The notes: a model not told the origin generated them from the sequence alone. A stretch of DNA of 64,000 nucleotides from Mumia xiangluensis (GCF_010994095.1 NZ_WJYO01000003.1:1-64000), one strand, 5' to 3'. Shown: positions 7,566 to 17,363, numbered from the stretch's first letter. Made by a program: numbers and translations.

Positions 7566-8847
7566 CGGAGGGCTTGCGGCGGTTCGCCATCGCGACGAGC
7601 ACTCCCGAGCCCGTCACCGCGATGTACGACGTGAGCACCGCGAGCGCGATCGGCACGGTCTCCACAGCGCCGAGGTTCATCATCAGGGCCGCCAGCATCA
7701 CGAGGGTGAAGGGCGCGGCGACGATCGCCCCCGGGAGCGCGGCGAACACGCAGCTGAAGGCCAGCGCCACGGGAAGCTCCGGGATCAGGAGGTGGATCGC
7801 GTACCCGTACGTCCCGCCCATGAACAGCATCGGGAAGAACGGTCCCCCGATGAAGCCCGACTCCATGCAGACGGAGAACGTGATCATCTTCGCCAGCACG
7901 ACCAGCAAGAGGAATCCGGCCCCGAGGCCCGAGCCTGACCCCAGCACGGTCCTGAGCTGGTCGCTGCCGGTGAACAACGTGAGAGGGAGCGCGACGGCCA
8001 CGATTCCGAACACCACCCCGCCGATCACCGGACGCAGGATCGTGCGCTCCGCCAGCGGCGCGACCAGCTTGCGTACGATCCCGGTGATCACCGCGAGGAC
8101 CAGGGCGCCGACCGCCGCGGCGAGGCCGAGCCCCACGCCCGCGAGGAGGTACCAGTCCTTGAAGTCGTACGACGACACGTCGTAGATGCCGAGGAACGTC
8201 GTCCCCGCGATCGGGTAGAAGATCGCGAACGCCACCGTCGACGACACCAGCGAGCCGAACACGACGTGGGTGAAGCGACGCCTGTGCGGCTTGGCCATCT
8301 CGAGCACGAGCAGCGTCGCCACGATCGGCGACGCGAGCAGACCGCCGTACGCCCCCGAGGTGCCGGTGAGCATCGTCGCCTTCTGCATGTCCGGATCGGT
8401 ACGCCGTTGGCCGACGTACGTGCCCAGCCCTCCGCCCATCGAGCCGAGAGCAGCCTCCGGCCCGAGGCTGGCCCCGCCGACGAGCGACATCGCCGACACC
8501 GCGACGGTGCCGGGCACGCTGCGCGGCTCGACGCGTTCCTCCTCGAGCTCGTCGATGAGCCCTGGGGTGTGCGCGGGCATGTGCAGGAAATGACGGATGA
8601 GCCCGACGATCAGCCCGGTCCCCGCCGTGACTGCGATCCACCACCAACTGCCGCCCCACCAGCCGTTGCTCTGCGGATCCCCCCAGAAGTCGCCGTTCTC
8701 GACGATGGCGAGGAACACGAGTCCACCGAAGGCGAGCACGACGCCGAACACGACGGCGTCCCTGATCAGAACCCAGAAGTCACGAGACCGCGCAAGGGGC
8801 GCGATCGGCAGTGTGCCCGGTTGCTCGGCCCCCGTCATGGTCGCCAT
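7558..8847 (-). CDS. CLC-family chloride channel or H+/Cl- exchanger
   Basis: A polytopic membrane protein of 429 residues with the CLC selectivity-filter regions: GGASLGPEAALG in the first half and GGPFFPMLFMGG in the second. Around ten hydrophobic helices are visible and no CBS domains follow. The start is the ATG at 8847 with GGAGGTG upstream; a longer frame to 8919 lacks a ribosome site. CLC proteins move chloride across the membrane as channels or proton exchangers; the sequence alone does not decide which. The last codons lie inside an extragenic repeat, so the C terminus may have been altered by it. Confidence 0.9.
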   Translation of the reverse strand: MATMTGAEQPGTLPIAPLARSRDFWVLIRDAVVFGVVLAFGGLVFLAIVENGDFWGDPQSNGWWGGSWWWIAVTAGTGLIVGLIRHFLHMPAHTPGLIDELEEERVEPRSVPGTVAVSAMSLVGGASLGPEAALGSMGGGLGTYVGQRRTDPDMQKATMLTGTSGAYGGLLASPIVATLLVLEMAKPHRRRFTHVVFGSLVSSTVAFAIFYPIAGTTFLGIYDVSSYDFKDWYLLAGVGLGLAAAVGALVLAVITGIVRKLVAPLAERTILRPVIGGVVFGIVAVALPLTLFTGSDQLRTVLGSGSGLGAGFLLLVVLAKMITFSVCMESGFIGGPFFPMLFMGGTYGYAIHLLIPELPVALAFSCVFAALPGAIVAAPFTLVMLAALMMNLGAVETVPIALAVLTSYIAVTGSGVLVAMANRRKPSAG

Positions 8848-9002
8848 CGTCGCACCTCCGCTGACTGCCCGCGACACGCTGGCAACAAACGGCTCGCGCG
8901 TGTCACCCCGCGGAGGCACCCTGTGGGGACAACCTCCTGCGTCAAACTAGACTTCGTTACTACACTTACCCGAGTCCGTGATCCCGCCGTCGAGGAGACC
9001 CC

Positions 9003-11900
9003 TTGTCGACCACCCGCAGCACCCGACCGACCATCGTCATCGTCGGAGCCGGCGCAGCAGGCACACTCGTCGCCCTGCACCTCGCCCGGACCGCGGGCCG
9101 ACGCTCCACCGGCATCGACGTCGTCCTCGTCGACCCCGCCGACCGGTGGGGACGCGGCACCTCGTTCGGCACGCTCGACGACCAGCACCTCCTCAACGTC
9201 CCCGCCGCCGGCATGAGCGCGCTCCCCGAAGACCCCGCCCACTTCGTCGGCTGGCGCACCCGCGAGGAGACCGACGGCGGAGACCCGGCGACGTTCGCGC
9301 GGCGCCGCCAGTACGCCCGCTACCTCGACGAGACCCTGACCGAGACCTACCAAGGCCCGCCCGGGGAGTTCGCCTCGCTGCACCACGTCCGGGCGAGCGC
9401 GGTCAGCCTCCGCCGTACCGGGTCTGGCGCTGTCGTCGCCACCAGCGACGGCCGCGAGCTCGAGGCCGATGCGGTCGTCGTCGCCACAGGCCTCCCCGCC
9501 GCCGGACACGCCTGGGCACCCGAGTCGCTGCGATCCTCGGCCTTCTTCGTCCCCGACCCGTGGGCAGCCGGCGCGCTCGACGTCGTACGCCGTGACCGCT
9601 CGGGCCCCGGCGACGTCCTCCTCGTCGGCACCGGCCTCACGATGGTCGACGTCACGCTCTCGCTCACCGACCAGGCGAACCGCTCGGACCGCGTCGTCCA
9701 TGCGATCTCCCGCAACGGGCGCCTCCCCCGAGCGCATGTGCCAGAGCTCAAGCTCGCGGCGATCCCTGACGTGTCCGAGTGGGGCAGCTCGCTGGCCGAC
9801 ATCCGCGCGCAGGTCCGACGCCACCTCGAGACGGTCGAGCGCGACAGCGGCGACTGGCGTCCCGCCGTCGACGGACTGCGGTTCCAGATCGCCACGCTCT
9901 GGGGGCGGCTCAGCAACGAGGATCGCGCCGAGTTCCTCGCGTCCGACGCCGGCGCCTGGAACGTCCTCCGACACCGCATGCCACCCTCGAGCGCCGCTCT
10001 CGTCGACGGGCTCCGCGACACCGGACGACTCGTACTCTCCCCCGGCTCCGTCGTCGAGGCCGAGCCACTGCCGACCGGCGGGCTGCGCGTGACGGTCTCG
10101 ACTCGCTCCGCTCGCTCGACCAGCGAGGGGGAGGCACCGGACGCGGCCAGCGAAGGAGGCGTCTCGGAGACCACCTCGTACGACGTGGGCTGGGTCGTGA
10201 ACTGTACGGGGCCGCAGGCCGACATCCGGCTCCTCGGCGACCCGTTCCTCGACGACCTCCTGCGTCCGCGCGGCGGCGCCTCGACCGCGGTCGTGTCGAT
10301 GGCCGGGATGGGGTTCGTCACCGAGCAGGGCCGCCTCATCGACTCCGAGGGTCGCACCGACGCGCCGCTCTGGACGCTCGGCGCCCTGCGACGCGGCGAG
10401 CTGTGGGAGTCGACCGCGGTTCCCGAGATCCGCAGCCAGGCGCTCGCCGTCTCGACCGCCGTCCTCGACGCGATCGCACCGCTGCCCCGACGACTCGCCG
10501 ACGGCCGGATCGTCAGCGGCCACCACCCGGCGGCCCGCCCCCGCGACCCGCTCGGCCTGCCCATCTCGACGACGGCCGAGGCGGCGACCGCGTACAACGC
10601 CGGACTCGAACGCCTCATGCGTCTCCAGGACGACGTCGAGGTCCCGCTGCGCGAGGCCGTCGCGCTCGACCCCGACTTCGCGCTCGGCCACGCGACCCTC
10701 GCGCTCCTCGGTCACGAAGCCGGGGCCGACGCCGACGTCCAGGCCTCGCTCGAAGCCGCGCTGCAGGCCGTGCTCAAGCGCGGCGACGAACGCGAACGCA
10801 GCCTCGTCGACGTCGTCGCGCAGCGCGTCAAGGACGTACGCCACCAGGGAGCGCGCGCCCTCATGAACCACATCGCCGGACACCCGCGCGACATCCTCGC
10901 GGTCTCCGCCGCCGTCCCCACCATCGCCTTCTCCGGCGTCACCGACGTCCAGCAGGAGGCGTGGGACCTCGTCGAGGGGCTCGCCCCCGCGTACGGGGAC
11001 CACTGGTGGTACATCTCGCTGCTCGCCTTCACCCGCCAGGACCAGTTCCGGTTCGAAGAGGCCGGGCTCCTCGCGGAGAGCGCGCTGTCGTGCGAGCCGT
11101 CGTCCGGGCACGCCGTCCACGCGCAGACCCACGTCATGTACGAAACGGGGCAGCACGAAGGCGGTCGCGTCTGGCTCGACCACTGGGTGACGGAGAGTGG
11201 CCGGTCCGCCAGCCACCGCGCACACTTCTCGTGGCACGCCGCGCTGCACGAGCTCGCGCTCGGCGACACCGAGGCCGTACGCCGCCGCTACTACTCGCAG
11301 CTCGCGCCGCCGGCCGTCACGGGGGTCCGTGCACTCATCGACTCCGCCTCGCTGCTGTGGCGCTGGCGGTTGACCACCTCCGACTGGGACGCGGCCGTGA
11401 CCCACGGCGTACCCGACGCTCCCGGCAACGCGTTCACCGGCGAGTCCGCCCCGCCGCCCATCGGCAGCGTCCTCGAAGCGGTCGACCCAATCATGGTCGA
11501 GCGCCCGGAGACGCCGTTCGTCGCGCTCCACGCCGCCATCGCCCTCGCCGCGTCGGAGCAGCCGGCACGCCTCGCCGCCCTCGCCCAGCACTGCCGGCGG
11601 TCAGACGATGCCACCATGCGTACGGTCGTGGCGACCGTCTGCGACGCCCTGCTCGCTGCTGCCGAGCGCAGGTGGGACGCTGCCGCGACGCTGCTCGACG
11701 ACACCGTGCCGGTGCTCGCGAAGGTCGGAGGGTCCGCGGCCCAGCGCGAGATCGTCGAGGAGACCCTGCTGTTCTGCCTCGTCAGCGCGGGTCACGCCGA
11801 GCGGGCGCACGCATTGCTCGATGCGCGCCTGCACCGGCGGCCGTCGCTGCTGGATGCGCGGCGGCGGTCGTCGCTGCTCGTCGGCGGCGTGACGGTATAG
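9003..11900 (+). CDS. FAD/NAD(P)-binding protein fused to a TTC38-like TPR domain
   Basis: The 965-residue protein starts at TTG with GAGGAGA upstream. Residues 1 to about 530 form an FAD/NAD(P)-binding domain: a dinucleotide-binding loop VIVGAGAAG near residue 12, an internal LLVGTGLTMVD loop and a CTGPQADI motif, as in the FAD_NAD_binding_9 class. From about residue 540 to the end the sequence resembles the TPR-like TTC38 family, with repeats such as ALDPDFALGHATLALLGHEA. These modules are usually separate proteins. Around residues 365-378 the sequence STRSARSTSEGE is encoded by an extragenic repeat inserted in frame. Substrate unknown; oxidoreductase activity is inferred from the FAD fold. 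Confidence 0.8.
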   Translation: MSTTRSTRPTIVIVGAGAAGTLVALHLARTAGRRSTGIDVVLVDPADRWGRGTSFGTLDDQHLLNVPAAGMSALPEDPAHFVGWRTREETDGGDPATFARRRQYARYLDETLTETYQGPPGEFASLHHVRASAVSLRRTGSGAVVATSDGRELEADAVVVATGLPAAGHAWAPESLRSSAFFVPDPWAAGALDVVRRDRSGPGDVLLVGTGLTMVDVTLSLTDQANRSDRVVHAISRNGRLPRAHVPELKLAAIPDVSEWGSSLADIRAQVRRHLETVERDSGDWRPAVDGLRFQIATLWGRLSNEDRAEFLASDAGAWNVLRHRMPPSSAALVDGLRDTGRLVLSPGSVVEAEPLPTGGLRVTVSTRSARSTSEGEAPDAASEGGVSETTSYDVGWVVNCTGPQADIRLLGDPFLDDLLRPRGGASTAVVSMAGMGFVTEQGRLIDSEGRTDAPLWTLGALRRGELWESTAVPEIRSQALAVSTAVLDAIAPLPRRLADGRIVSGHHPAARPRDPLGLPISTTAEAATAYNAGLERLMRLQDDVEVPLREAVALDPDFALGHATLALLGHEAGADADVQASLEAALQAVLKRGDERERSLVDVVAQRVKDVRHQGARALMNHIAGHPRDILAVSAAVPTIAFSGVTDVQQEAWDLVEGLAPAYGDHWWYISLLAFTRQDQFRFEEAGLLAESALSCEPSSGHAVHAQTHVMYETGQHEGGRVWLDHWVTESGRSASHRAHFSWHAALHELALGDTEAVRRRYYSQLAPPAVTGVRALIDSASLLWRWRLTTSDWDAAVTHGVPDAPGNAFTGESAPPPIGSVLEAVDPIMVERPETPFVALHAAIALAASEQPARLAALAQHCRRSDDATMRTVVATVCDALLAAAERRWDAAATLLDDTVPVLAKVGGSAAQREIVEETLLFCLVSAGHAERAHALLDARLHRRPSLLDARRRSSLLVGGVTV
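10094..10131 (+). repeat. extragenic repeat unit inside a coding sequence
   Basis: A unit starting GGTCTCGACTCGCTCCGCTC and ending GACCAGCGAGGGGG matches the intergenic repeat family and keeps the reading frame open within the FAD/TPR gene. Confidence 0.75.
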
Positions 11901-11913
11901 CGCCCGCCGGCCC

Positions 11914-12536
11914 CGCAGGTCGAGGCCGGAGCGCCAGAAACCCCCTCGCTGGTCGAGGCCGGAGCACCAGCGGAGGATCGAGACCCCGGGTCCACCCCCG
12001 CTGGTCGAGGCCGGAGCGCCAGCGGAGGATCGAGACCCCAGGTCCACCCCCGCTGGTCGAGGCCGGAGCGCCAGCGGAGGATCGAGACCCCCGGGTCCAC
12101 CCCCGCTGGTCGAGGCCGGAGCGCCAGCGGAGGATCGAGACCCAGGTCTCGATCGCTTCGCGCCTCGACCAGCGAGGGTGAAGGCATCGACCACCCCAGG
12201 TCTCGATCGCTTCGCGCCTCGACCAGCGAGGGTGAACGCCTCGACCAACCACACCCGCTGGTCGAGGCCGGAGCGCCAGCGGAGGATCGAGACCCCCGGG
12301 TCCACACCCGCTGGTCGAGGCCGGAGCGCCAGCGGAGGATCGAGACCCCCGGGTCTCGATCGCTTCGCGCCTCGACCAGCGAGGGTGAAGGCGTCGACCA
12401 GCCCGGGTCTCGATCGCTTCGCGCCACGACCAGCGAGAGTGAAGGCGTCGACCACCCCAGGTCTCGATCGCTTCGCGCCTCGACCAGCGAAGGGGATGGC
12501 CTCGACCAGCGAAGGGGATGGCCTCGACCAGCGAGA
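11914..12536. repeat. array of inverted extragenic repeats
   Basis: The 638 bases between the genes ending at 11900 and 12539 are filled by this array and hold no gene. At least six units of one orientation (CTGGTCGAGGCCGGAGCGCC then AGCGGAGGATCGAGACC) and five of the other (GGTCTCGATCGCTTCGCGCC then TCGACCAGCGAGGGTGAA) alternate with a period of about 50-55 bases. The two forms are partly complementary, so long stem-loops are possible. The array touches the UPF0182 stop codon. Confidence 0.85.
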
Positions 12537-12538
12537 AC

Positions 12539-15481
12539 CTACGGCGACGGGGTTGCTGTCGGCTGCGCGACTTGGCTCTGGACCCGGGCGAGCAGACGGC
12601 CCATCTCGTCGACCTGCTTCTGGTACTCGCCGAGGTTGCCCTCCTCGAGCGCCTTCTGCGCAGCGGCGTAGGCGGCGTCGGCCTGCTCGAGCAGCTGCTC
12701 GACACTCTGCGGTGTCGGCGCCGGGGTCTCGGTGCCGTCGCCGCCCGTGCCGCCTTCGTCAGGATCCGGCTCGGGTGCCCCCTCGATACCAAGGGCGACA
12801 CGCAGTGCCTCGTCGAGGTCCTGGCCGAAGCCGATGCCGTCGCCGAACGTCGCAATGACGAACTGCAGGACCGGGTACGAGCCTTCGGCCGCGGTTCGCC
12901 GGATGTAGACGGGTTGGACGTACAGCAGTCCCTCGCCCACAGGGAGCGTCAGCAGGTTGCCGAACAGCACCTTGGTCTCGGCCGACTTGAACGGCAGCAA
13001 CGCCTGCGAGACACGACTGTCGGCCTCGAACTTGTTGGCGACCTGGTTCGGGCCGTCCACCGTGGTGGCAGAGCCCAGCTGTAGGACTTGTAGCTTGCCG
13101 TAGTTCTCGGCGTCGCTCGCCTCGGAGTTCACCGAGACGAATGACGCGAGGTTCTGACGGTTGTTGGGCAGATAGACGCTCGTCAGCGAGAACCGCGGCT
13201 GCTCCTCGCCGGGGCGCTGGATCGAGAGGTAGTACGGCGGCTGGATCGCACCCTTGGACGTCGGGTCCTCGGGGATCTTCCAGCGCTCGCCACCCTCGTA
13301 GAACGTCTGCGGCTCGGTGACGTGGTAGGCGCCGAGGATGCTCCGCTGCACCTTGAACAGGTCCACCGGGTAGCGCAGGTGCTGCAGCAGGTCGGCGGAG
13401 ATCTCGGACTTCGGCTTCACCGTGTCCGGGAACACCTTCATCCACGTCTTGAGGATCGGGTCCTCGGTGTCCCACTCGTACAGGTCGACCGTGCCGTCGT
13501 ACGCGTCGACGACCGCCTTGACGGCGTTGCGCATGTAGTTGACCTGGTCCGACGGCAGCAGCGCCTGCGCGCCCGAACCCGTCAGGGTGTCGGACGTCGC
13601 CTCGTCGAGGGAGACCTTCTCGGAGTACGGGTAGTTCGACGACGTCGTGTATCCGTCGACGATCCACACGACGCGGCCGTCCACGACCGCGGGATACGGG
13701 TCACCGTCGATCGTCAGCCACGGCGCGACCTTGGAGACACGGTCGCGCGGGTTGCGGTCGTACAGGATCTTGGAGTTCTCGTTGACACGGTCCGAGAGGA
13801 CGATGTTGGGCTCGCTGAACTTCACCGCGTACAGCAGCTTGCGGAACATGCTGCCGACGCCGACGCCACCCTCGCCGTCGTACGTGTTCTGGGTGGCCGT
13901 CTCGCCCTTGGCGTCGGCGTCAGCAGCGTCGGCGCCGTCGGCGTCGGCCGTCGTGCCGTTGCCGCGCGGGATGTCGACCTCGATCGGCTTCGCGCCGTCG
14001 GGGCGTCCGACGATCGAGTACGAGGGAGAGTTCTCACCGAAGTAGATGCGCGGCTGCTTGTCGAGGTTCAGCTCGCCGACCGGCGGGATGTCACGCTCGA
14101 CCCACACCGGCTCGCCCTGGCTGTCGCGCTGGTTGCCCTGCGCCGCGATCACGCCGTAGCCGTGGGTGTAGACGGTGTGGTCGTTGTTCCAGTTGCGCTG
14201 GTTGTCGGGCAGGCCCGAGAGGTCGAGCTCGCGCGCCGCGATCACGATGTCTTGCGGGACGTCGTTGCCCTCGAGCTCGTAGCGGTCGACGTCGAGCGTC
14301 GGCGGCACGTTGTAGTAGCCACGGACCTGCTGCAGCTGCTCGAACGCCGGCGAGACCAGCGTCGGGTCGAGCAGTCGCGTGCTGACGCGCGACTCCGCCG
14401 ACTCGGTCAGCTGCTCGGGCGTGAGCTTCGTCTGGGCGTTGTAGTCGCGCACCTCGACGTCGGCGATGCCGTACGCGTCGCGGGTCGCCTCGATGTTCTT
14501 GGCGATGTACGGCTCTTCGCGGTCCGGCTCGTCCGGCTTGACCTGGAACGACTGCATGATCGCCGGCCAGATGCCACCGATCAGCACCGACGTCAGCACG
14601 AGCAGCGCGAGGCTGATGCCGGGGAGGAGCCAGTTCTGCCAGATCGCGTTCGCGAAGAACAGCAGCGCGCACAGCAGCGACACGGCGAGCAGGATGTTCT
14701 TGCTCGGGATGCGTGCGTTGGCGTCGGTGTAGGAGATGCCCGTGAGCAGGCTGCCCGCGTCGACGGAGAACCCGAAGCGGTCGAGCCAGTACGCGAAGGC
14801 CTTCAGAAGCATGATCAGGCCGATGAGGATCGACACGTGCGTCTGCGTCGCGCGCGAGATGCGGCGGTTCTTGCCCGACAGCGTGATGCCGCCGTAGACG
14901 TAGTAGACGAACGCGACCGCCAGCACGGACACGATCAGCAGCGCGAACCCGTACGCGGTCAGGAAACGCAGCCACGGGTAGTCGAAGACGAAGAACGAGA
15001 TGTCGCGGCCGAACGTCGGATCGTCCTTGCCGAAGGACGCTCCGTTGCGCCACGTCAGGTACGTGCGCCACTGACCAGCGGCCGACGAGCCGGCAAACAG
15101 CAGGAGCACCACGCCCAGCGCCGCCATCGCCGGCTTGCGCAGCGGGTGGATCGCCTCGCGGTAGCGGACGACGGGGTCGTTCGGGCGGGCCATCGCCGGA
15201 AGCTTGGGACGCGACCGGTAGGCGAGCCAGACGTTGAGCAGCACGACGCCCGCGAACAGGACGCCGAAGACGACGAACAGCAGCACTCGCGTGCTGAGCA
15301 TCGTCGAGAAGACCCCGGCGTAGTCGACCGAGCTGAACCACAGCCGGTCGGTCCACACACCCGTGAAGATGGCGCCCAGGAAGAGCAGCGCCACCAAGGT
15401 GATGATGGTGGGGATGAGGACACGTCGTCCCTGCCGACCGGCATCAGCCTGAGGTCGGGCAGCGGCGGATCCTTCGCTCAC
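12539..15481 (-). CDS. UPF0182 family membrane protein
   Basis: The 980-residue protein has about seven transmembrane helices in the first 310 residues, then a very long extracytoplasmic region and an acidic, Pro/Thr-rich tail with a coiled-coil stretch (QLLEQADAAYAAAQKALEEG). This layout and motifs such as DRLWF near the start match the UPF0182/COG1615 family, present across actinobacteria (Rv3193c in M. tuberculosis). The biochemical role is unknown. The ATG at 15481 has AAGGAGACTC upstream. It is followed by a repeat array instead of a clear terminator. In mycobacteria the family is also next to the PDZ protease, as here. Confidence 0.92.
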   Translation of the reverse strand: MSEGSAAARPQADAGRQGRRVLIPTIITLVALLFLGAIFTGVWTDRLWFSSVDYAGVFSTMLSTRVLLFVVFGVLFAGVVLLNVWLAYRSRPKLPAMARPNDPVVRYREAIHPLRKPAMAALGVVLLLFAGSSAAGQWRTYLTWRNGASFGKDDPTFGRDISFFVFDYPWLRFLTAYGFALLIVSVLAVAFVYYVYGGITLSGKNRRISRATQTHVSILIGLIMLLKAFAYWLDRFGFSVDAGSLLTGISYTDANARIPSKNILLAVSLLCALLFFANAIWQNWLLPGISLALLVLTSVLIGGIWPAIMQSFQVKPDEPDREEPYIAKNIEATRDAYGIADVEVRDYNAQTKLTPEQLTESAESRVSTRLLDPTLVSPAFEQLQQVRGYYNVPPTLDVDRYELEGNDVPQDIVIAARELDLSGLPDNQRNWNNDHTVYTHGYGVIAAQGNQRDSQGEPVWVERDIPPVGELNLDKQPRIYFGENSPSYSIVGRPDGAKPIEVDIPRGNGTTADADGADAADADAKGETATQNTYDGEGGVGVGSMFRKLLYAVKFSEPNIVLSDRVNENSKILYDRNPRDRVSKVAPWLTIDGDPYPAVVDGRVVWIVDGYTTSSNYPYSEKVSLDEATSDTLTGSGAQALLPSDQVNYMRNAVKAVVDAYDGTVDLYEWDTEDPILKTWMKVFPDTVKPKSEISADLLQHLRYPVDLFKVQRSILGAYHVTEPQTFYEGGERWKIPEDPTSKGAIQPPYYLSIQRPGEEQPRFSLTSVYLPNNRQNLASFVSVNSEASDAENYGKLQVLQLGSATTVDGPNQVANKFEADSRVSQALLPFKSAETKVLFGNLLTLPVGEGLLYVQPVYIRRTAAEGSYPVLQFVIATFGDGIGFGQDLDEALRVALGIEGAPEPDPDEGGTGGDGTETPAPTPQSVEQLLEQADAAYAAAQKALEEGNLGEYQKQVDEMGRLLARVQSQVAQPTATPSP

Positions 15482-15541
15482 GAGTCTCCTTCAGTGGGTG
15501 TGCTCGCGCACGGATGCGTTCCGGGATGCCAGTGTGCCAGG

Positions 15542-16051
15542 TCACTCCACAAGCGTCTGCCGGAGCATCGACACCAGCCCCGGAACGAGATCCGGGCCCT
15601 CGGCGAGCTCGTCGTTGCCGCGCGCCTCGACGATGCAGTGCGCCTGGCCGTCGCGGGTGACCGCCACCGTGAGACGCACCTCCTGGCGGTCCGGGTGCTC
15701 GGCGGCGAAGTCGACCACGGACTCGTCCTCGGGCAGAGACTCCTCGACCTCCGGCGGGAGCATCAGGCGCTCCAGCACCACCGCCGTACCGTCGACCTGC
15801 GGAGGCCAGACGATCTCGGCCACGAAGTCCTCGAACGACCGCTCCCCCGGGAGCTCGTCCTGCTCGACCGCGGTGAACGAGTCGTCCGCGTCGTCGGGCC
15901 CGACCCCGAGCTCTCGGGCGAGCGCAGGCTCGTCGGCGATCAGCGACGCCGTACGCACCAACGCGTACAGGCGGGGCGGCAGGTCCCAGCCGGAGCTCTG
16001 CGCCACCTCGGCGATCTCGAGCGCGGTCTCGCGGAGAGGGTTCGTGGGCAT
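15542..16051 (-). CDS. PPA1309 family protein
   Basis: The 169-residue protein is acidic and soluble. I recognise it as the PPA1309 family, a conserved actinobacterial protein of unknown function that sits between the UPF0182 gene and the PDZ protease. The start at 16051 forms TGATG with the stop of the upstream protease gene, so translation is probably coupled; an ATG three codons earlier is possible. No catalytic motif is evident. Neighbours suggest a role in the cell envelope, but that is inference only. Confidence 0.8.
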   Translation of the reverse strand: MPTNPLRETALEIAEVAQSSGWDLPPRLYALVRTASLIADEPALARELGVGPDDADDSFTAVEQDELPGERSFEDFVAEIVWPPQVDGTAVVLERLMLPPEVEESLPEDESVVDFAAEHPDRQEVRLTVAVTRDGQAHCIVEARGNDELAEGPDLVPGLVSMLRQTLVE

Positions 16052-17100
16052 CAGCTGCATGTCGGCACCGTGGCCTTCGGATCGTCGGAGAGCTTCTCGA
16101 GCGCGTTGATGGCGTCGTCCAGCGTGGCGACCCGTACGAGTCGCATGCCGAAGTCGTCCGAGGCCGCCGCCTCTTCGCAGTTGCCGTCGGGGACCATGAA
16201 GACGGTCGCGCCCGCGTCGGCGGCGCCGGCGAGCTTCTGCTGGACGCCACCGATCGGACCGACCGTGCCGGCAGCGTCGATCGATCCGGTGCCGGCGATG
16301 GTCTTGCCGTCGGTGAGTGCGCCCGGGGTGAGCATGTCGTACAGGGAGAGCGCGAACACCAGGCCGGCGCTCGGCCCGCCGATCGACTCCCCCAGGTTGT
16401 TGCTGATCGGGAACGGCAGCTCGACGTCGGAGCCGAGGCTGACGCCGATGCGGGCCTTCGTCGGGTCGTCCGGCGACTTCTCCGACGTGACCTTGACGGT
16501 CTGCGCCTTGCCGTCGCGCCGGACGTCGAGCGTGATCACCGACCCCGGCTCCTGCGAGGAGACCAGAGTCACCGCCTGCTCGGTGCCCGTGACCTTCTCG
16601 CCGTCCACGCTCACCAGCACGTCGTCGACCTCGAGCTTGCCGGCCGACGGCCCGTCCGCGGCGACCGAGGCGACCGTGACGACCGACTCGACCTCGTAGC
16701 CGGCCTCGGTCAGCGCCGCCGCCTCCGACGTCAGCTGCGAGGACTGCATCTGGACGGCGTTCTCCTGCTTCGACTCCTCCGCCGTCTGCCCCTCGGGATA
16801 GATGAGGTCCCGCGGGACCACGGCTTCCTTCGGGTTGAAGTACGCGATGAATGCCTGCGGCAGGCTCACCCGCGAGTCGGCGCGGGTGACCGACACGGTC
16901 GTCAGGCGGATCTCGCCGTCGGTCGGGTACGTCTTGGCGTCCTCGATCTCGAGCACCGGCTTGCCCTCGTACTCGCCGAGCGCGTCGACCGTCGGCCCCG
17001 GGCGCATCGTGACGTACGGGACCGGGAGGAGCATCGCCACCGCGAACAAGGTCACGACCAGCAACCCGGCCGCAGCCAGGGTGGAAGTACGTCGAGTCAT
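16051..17100 (-). CDS. PDZ domain-containing Lon-like (S16) membrane protease
   Basis: Read from the ATG at 17100, the 349-residue product has a hydrophobic N-terminal anchor (residues 7-30), a PDZ domain around residues 150-230 and a Lon proteolytic domain at the C terminus. The catalytic Ser lies in GGPSAGLVFAL and the catalytic Lys in GGVQQKLAGA, the Ser-Lys dyad of the YlbL/Lon-like family (Rv3194c in M. tuberculosis). It has no AAA domain, so it should degrade or process exported proteins outside the membrane without ATP. The ATG overlaps the stop of the small upstream gene, and its own stop overlaps the PPA1309 start, so the three form one operon. Confidence 0.92.
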   Translation of the reverse strand: MTRRTSTLAAAGLLVVTLFAVAMLLPVPYVTMRPGPTVDALGEYEGKPVLEIEDAKTYPTDGEIRLTTVSVTRADSRVSLPQAFIAYFNPKEAVVPRDLIYPEGQTAEESKQENAVQMQSSQLTSEAAALTEAGYEVESVVTVASVAADGPSAGKLEVDDVLVSVDGEKVTGTEQAVTLVSSQEPGSVITLDVRRDGKAQTVKVTSEKSPDDPTKARIGVSLGSDVELPFPISNNLGESIGGPSAGLVFALSLYDMLTPGALTDGKTIAGTGSIDAAGTVGPIGGVQQKLAGAADAGATVFMVPDGNCEEAAASDDFGMRLVRVATLDDAINALEKLSDDPKATVPTCS

Positions 17101-17363
17101 CGGTGCCCGTTCACCCCGGTACGGCGTACGACGACGCCGCTGGCACGCTGCGGCGCCTGCCGCGCGTGGACGACGTCGGGAAGCGGGCGGCGTACGGCGT
17201 CGCTGAACCGTGCGTACGCCGGGTCGCCGGGACCCCACGAACGGCCGGCCCGGGTGCCGCTGCGCGCCAGATCGTCGGCCCCGCGGCGGGCGTACCACGC
17301 AGCCCACACCATCGCGAGCGACGTCACGGCGAGCGGCACCGCCAGCCACAGCAGGATCTTCAC
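17097..17363 (-). CDS. small membrane protein upstream of the PDZ protease
   Basis: The 88-residue protein has one N-terminal membrane helix (MKILLWLAVPLAVTSLAMVW) and a basic cytoplasmic tail. It overlaps the protease start by four bases (ATGA), which supports it as a real gene. No family assignment is possible from the sequence. It may anchor or assist the protease. Confidence 0.65.
   Translation of the reverse strand: MKILLWLAVPLAVTSLAMVWAAWYARRGADDLARSGTRAGRSWGPGDPAYARFSDAVRRPLPDVVHARQAPQRASGVVVRRTGVNGHR

Noticed and set aside
8835-11591. A 918-codon minus-strand frame
   Set aside because: It is antisense to the FAD/TPR gene, which has clear motifs and a ribosome site.
11914-12536. A CRISPR array
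   Set aside because: Units occur in both orientations with no unique spacers of constant size, and no cas genes are present.
13322-16699. A plus-strand open frame of 1125 codons opposite UPF0182
   Set aside because: It has no recognised domain, covers several real minus-strand genes and reflects codon bias.
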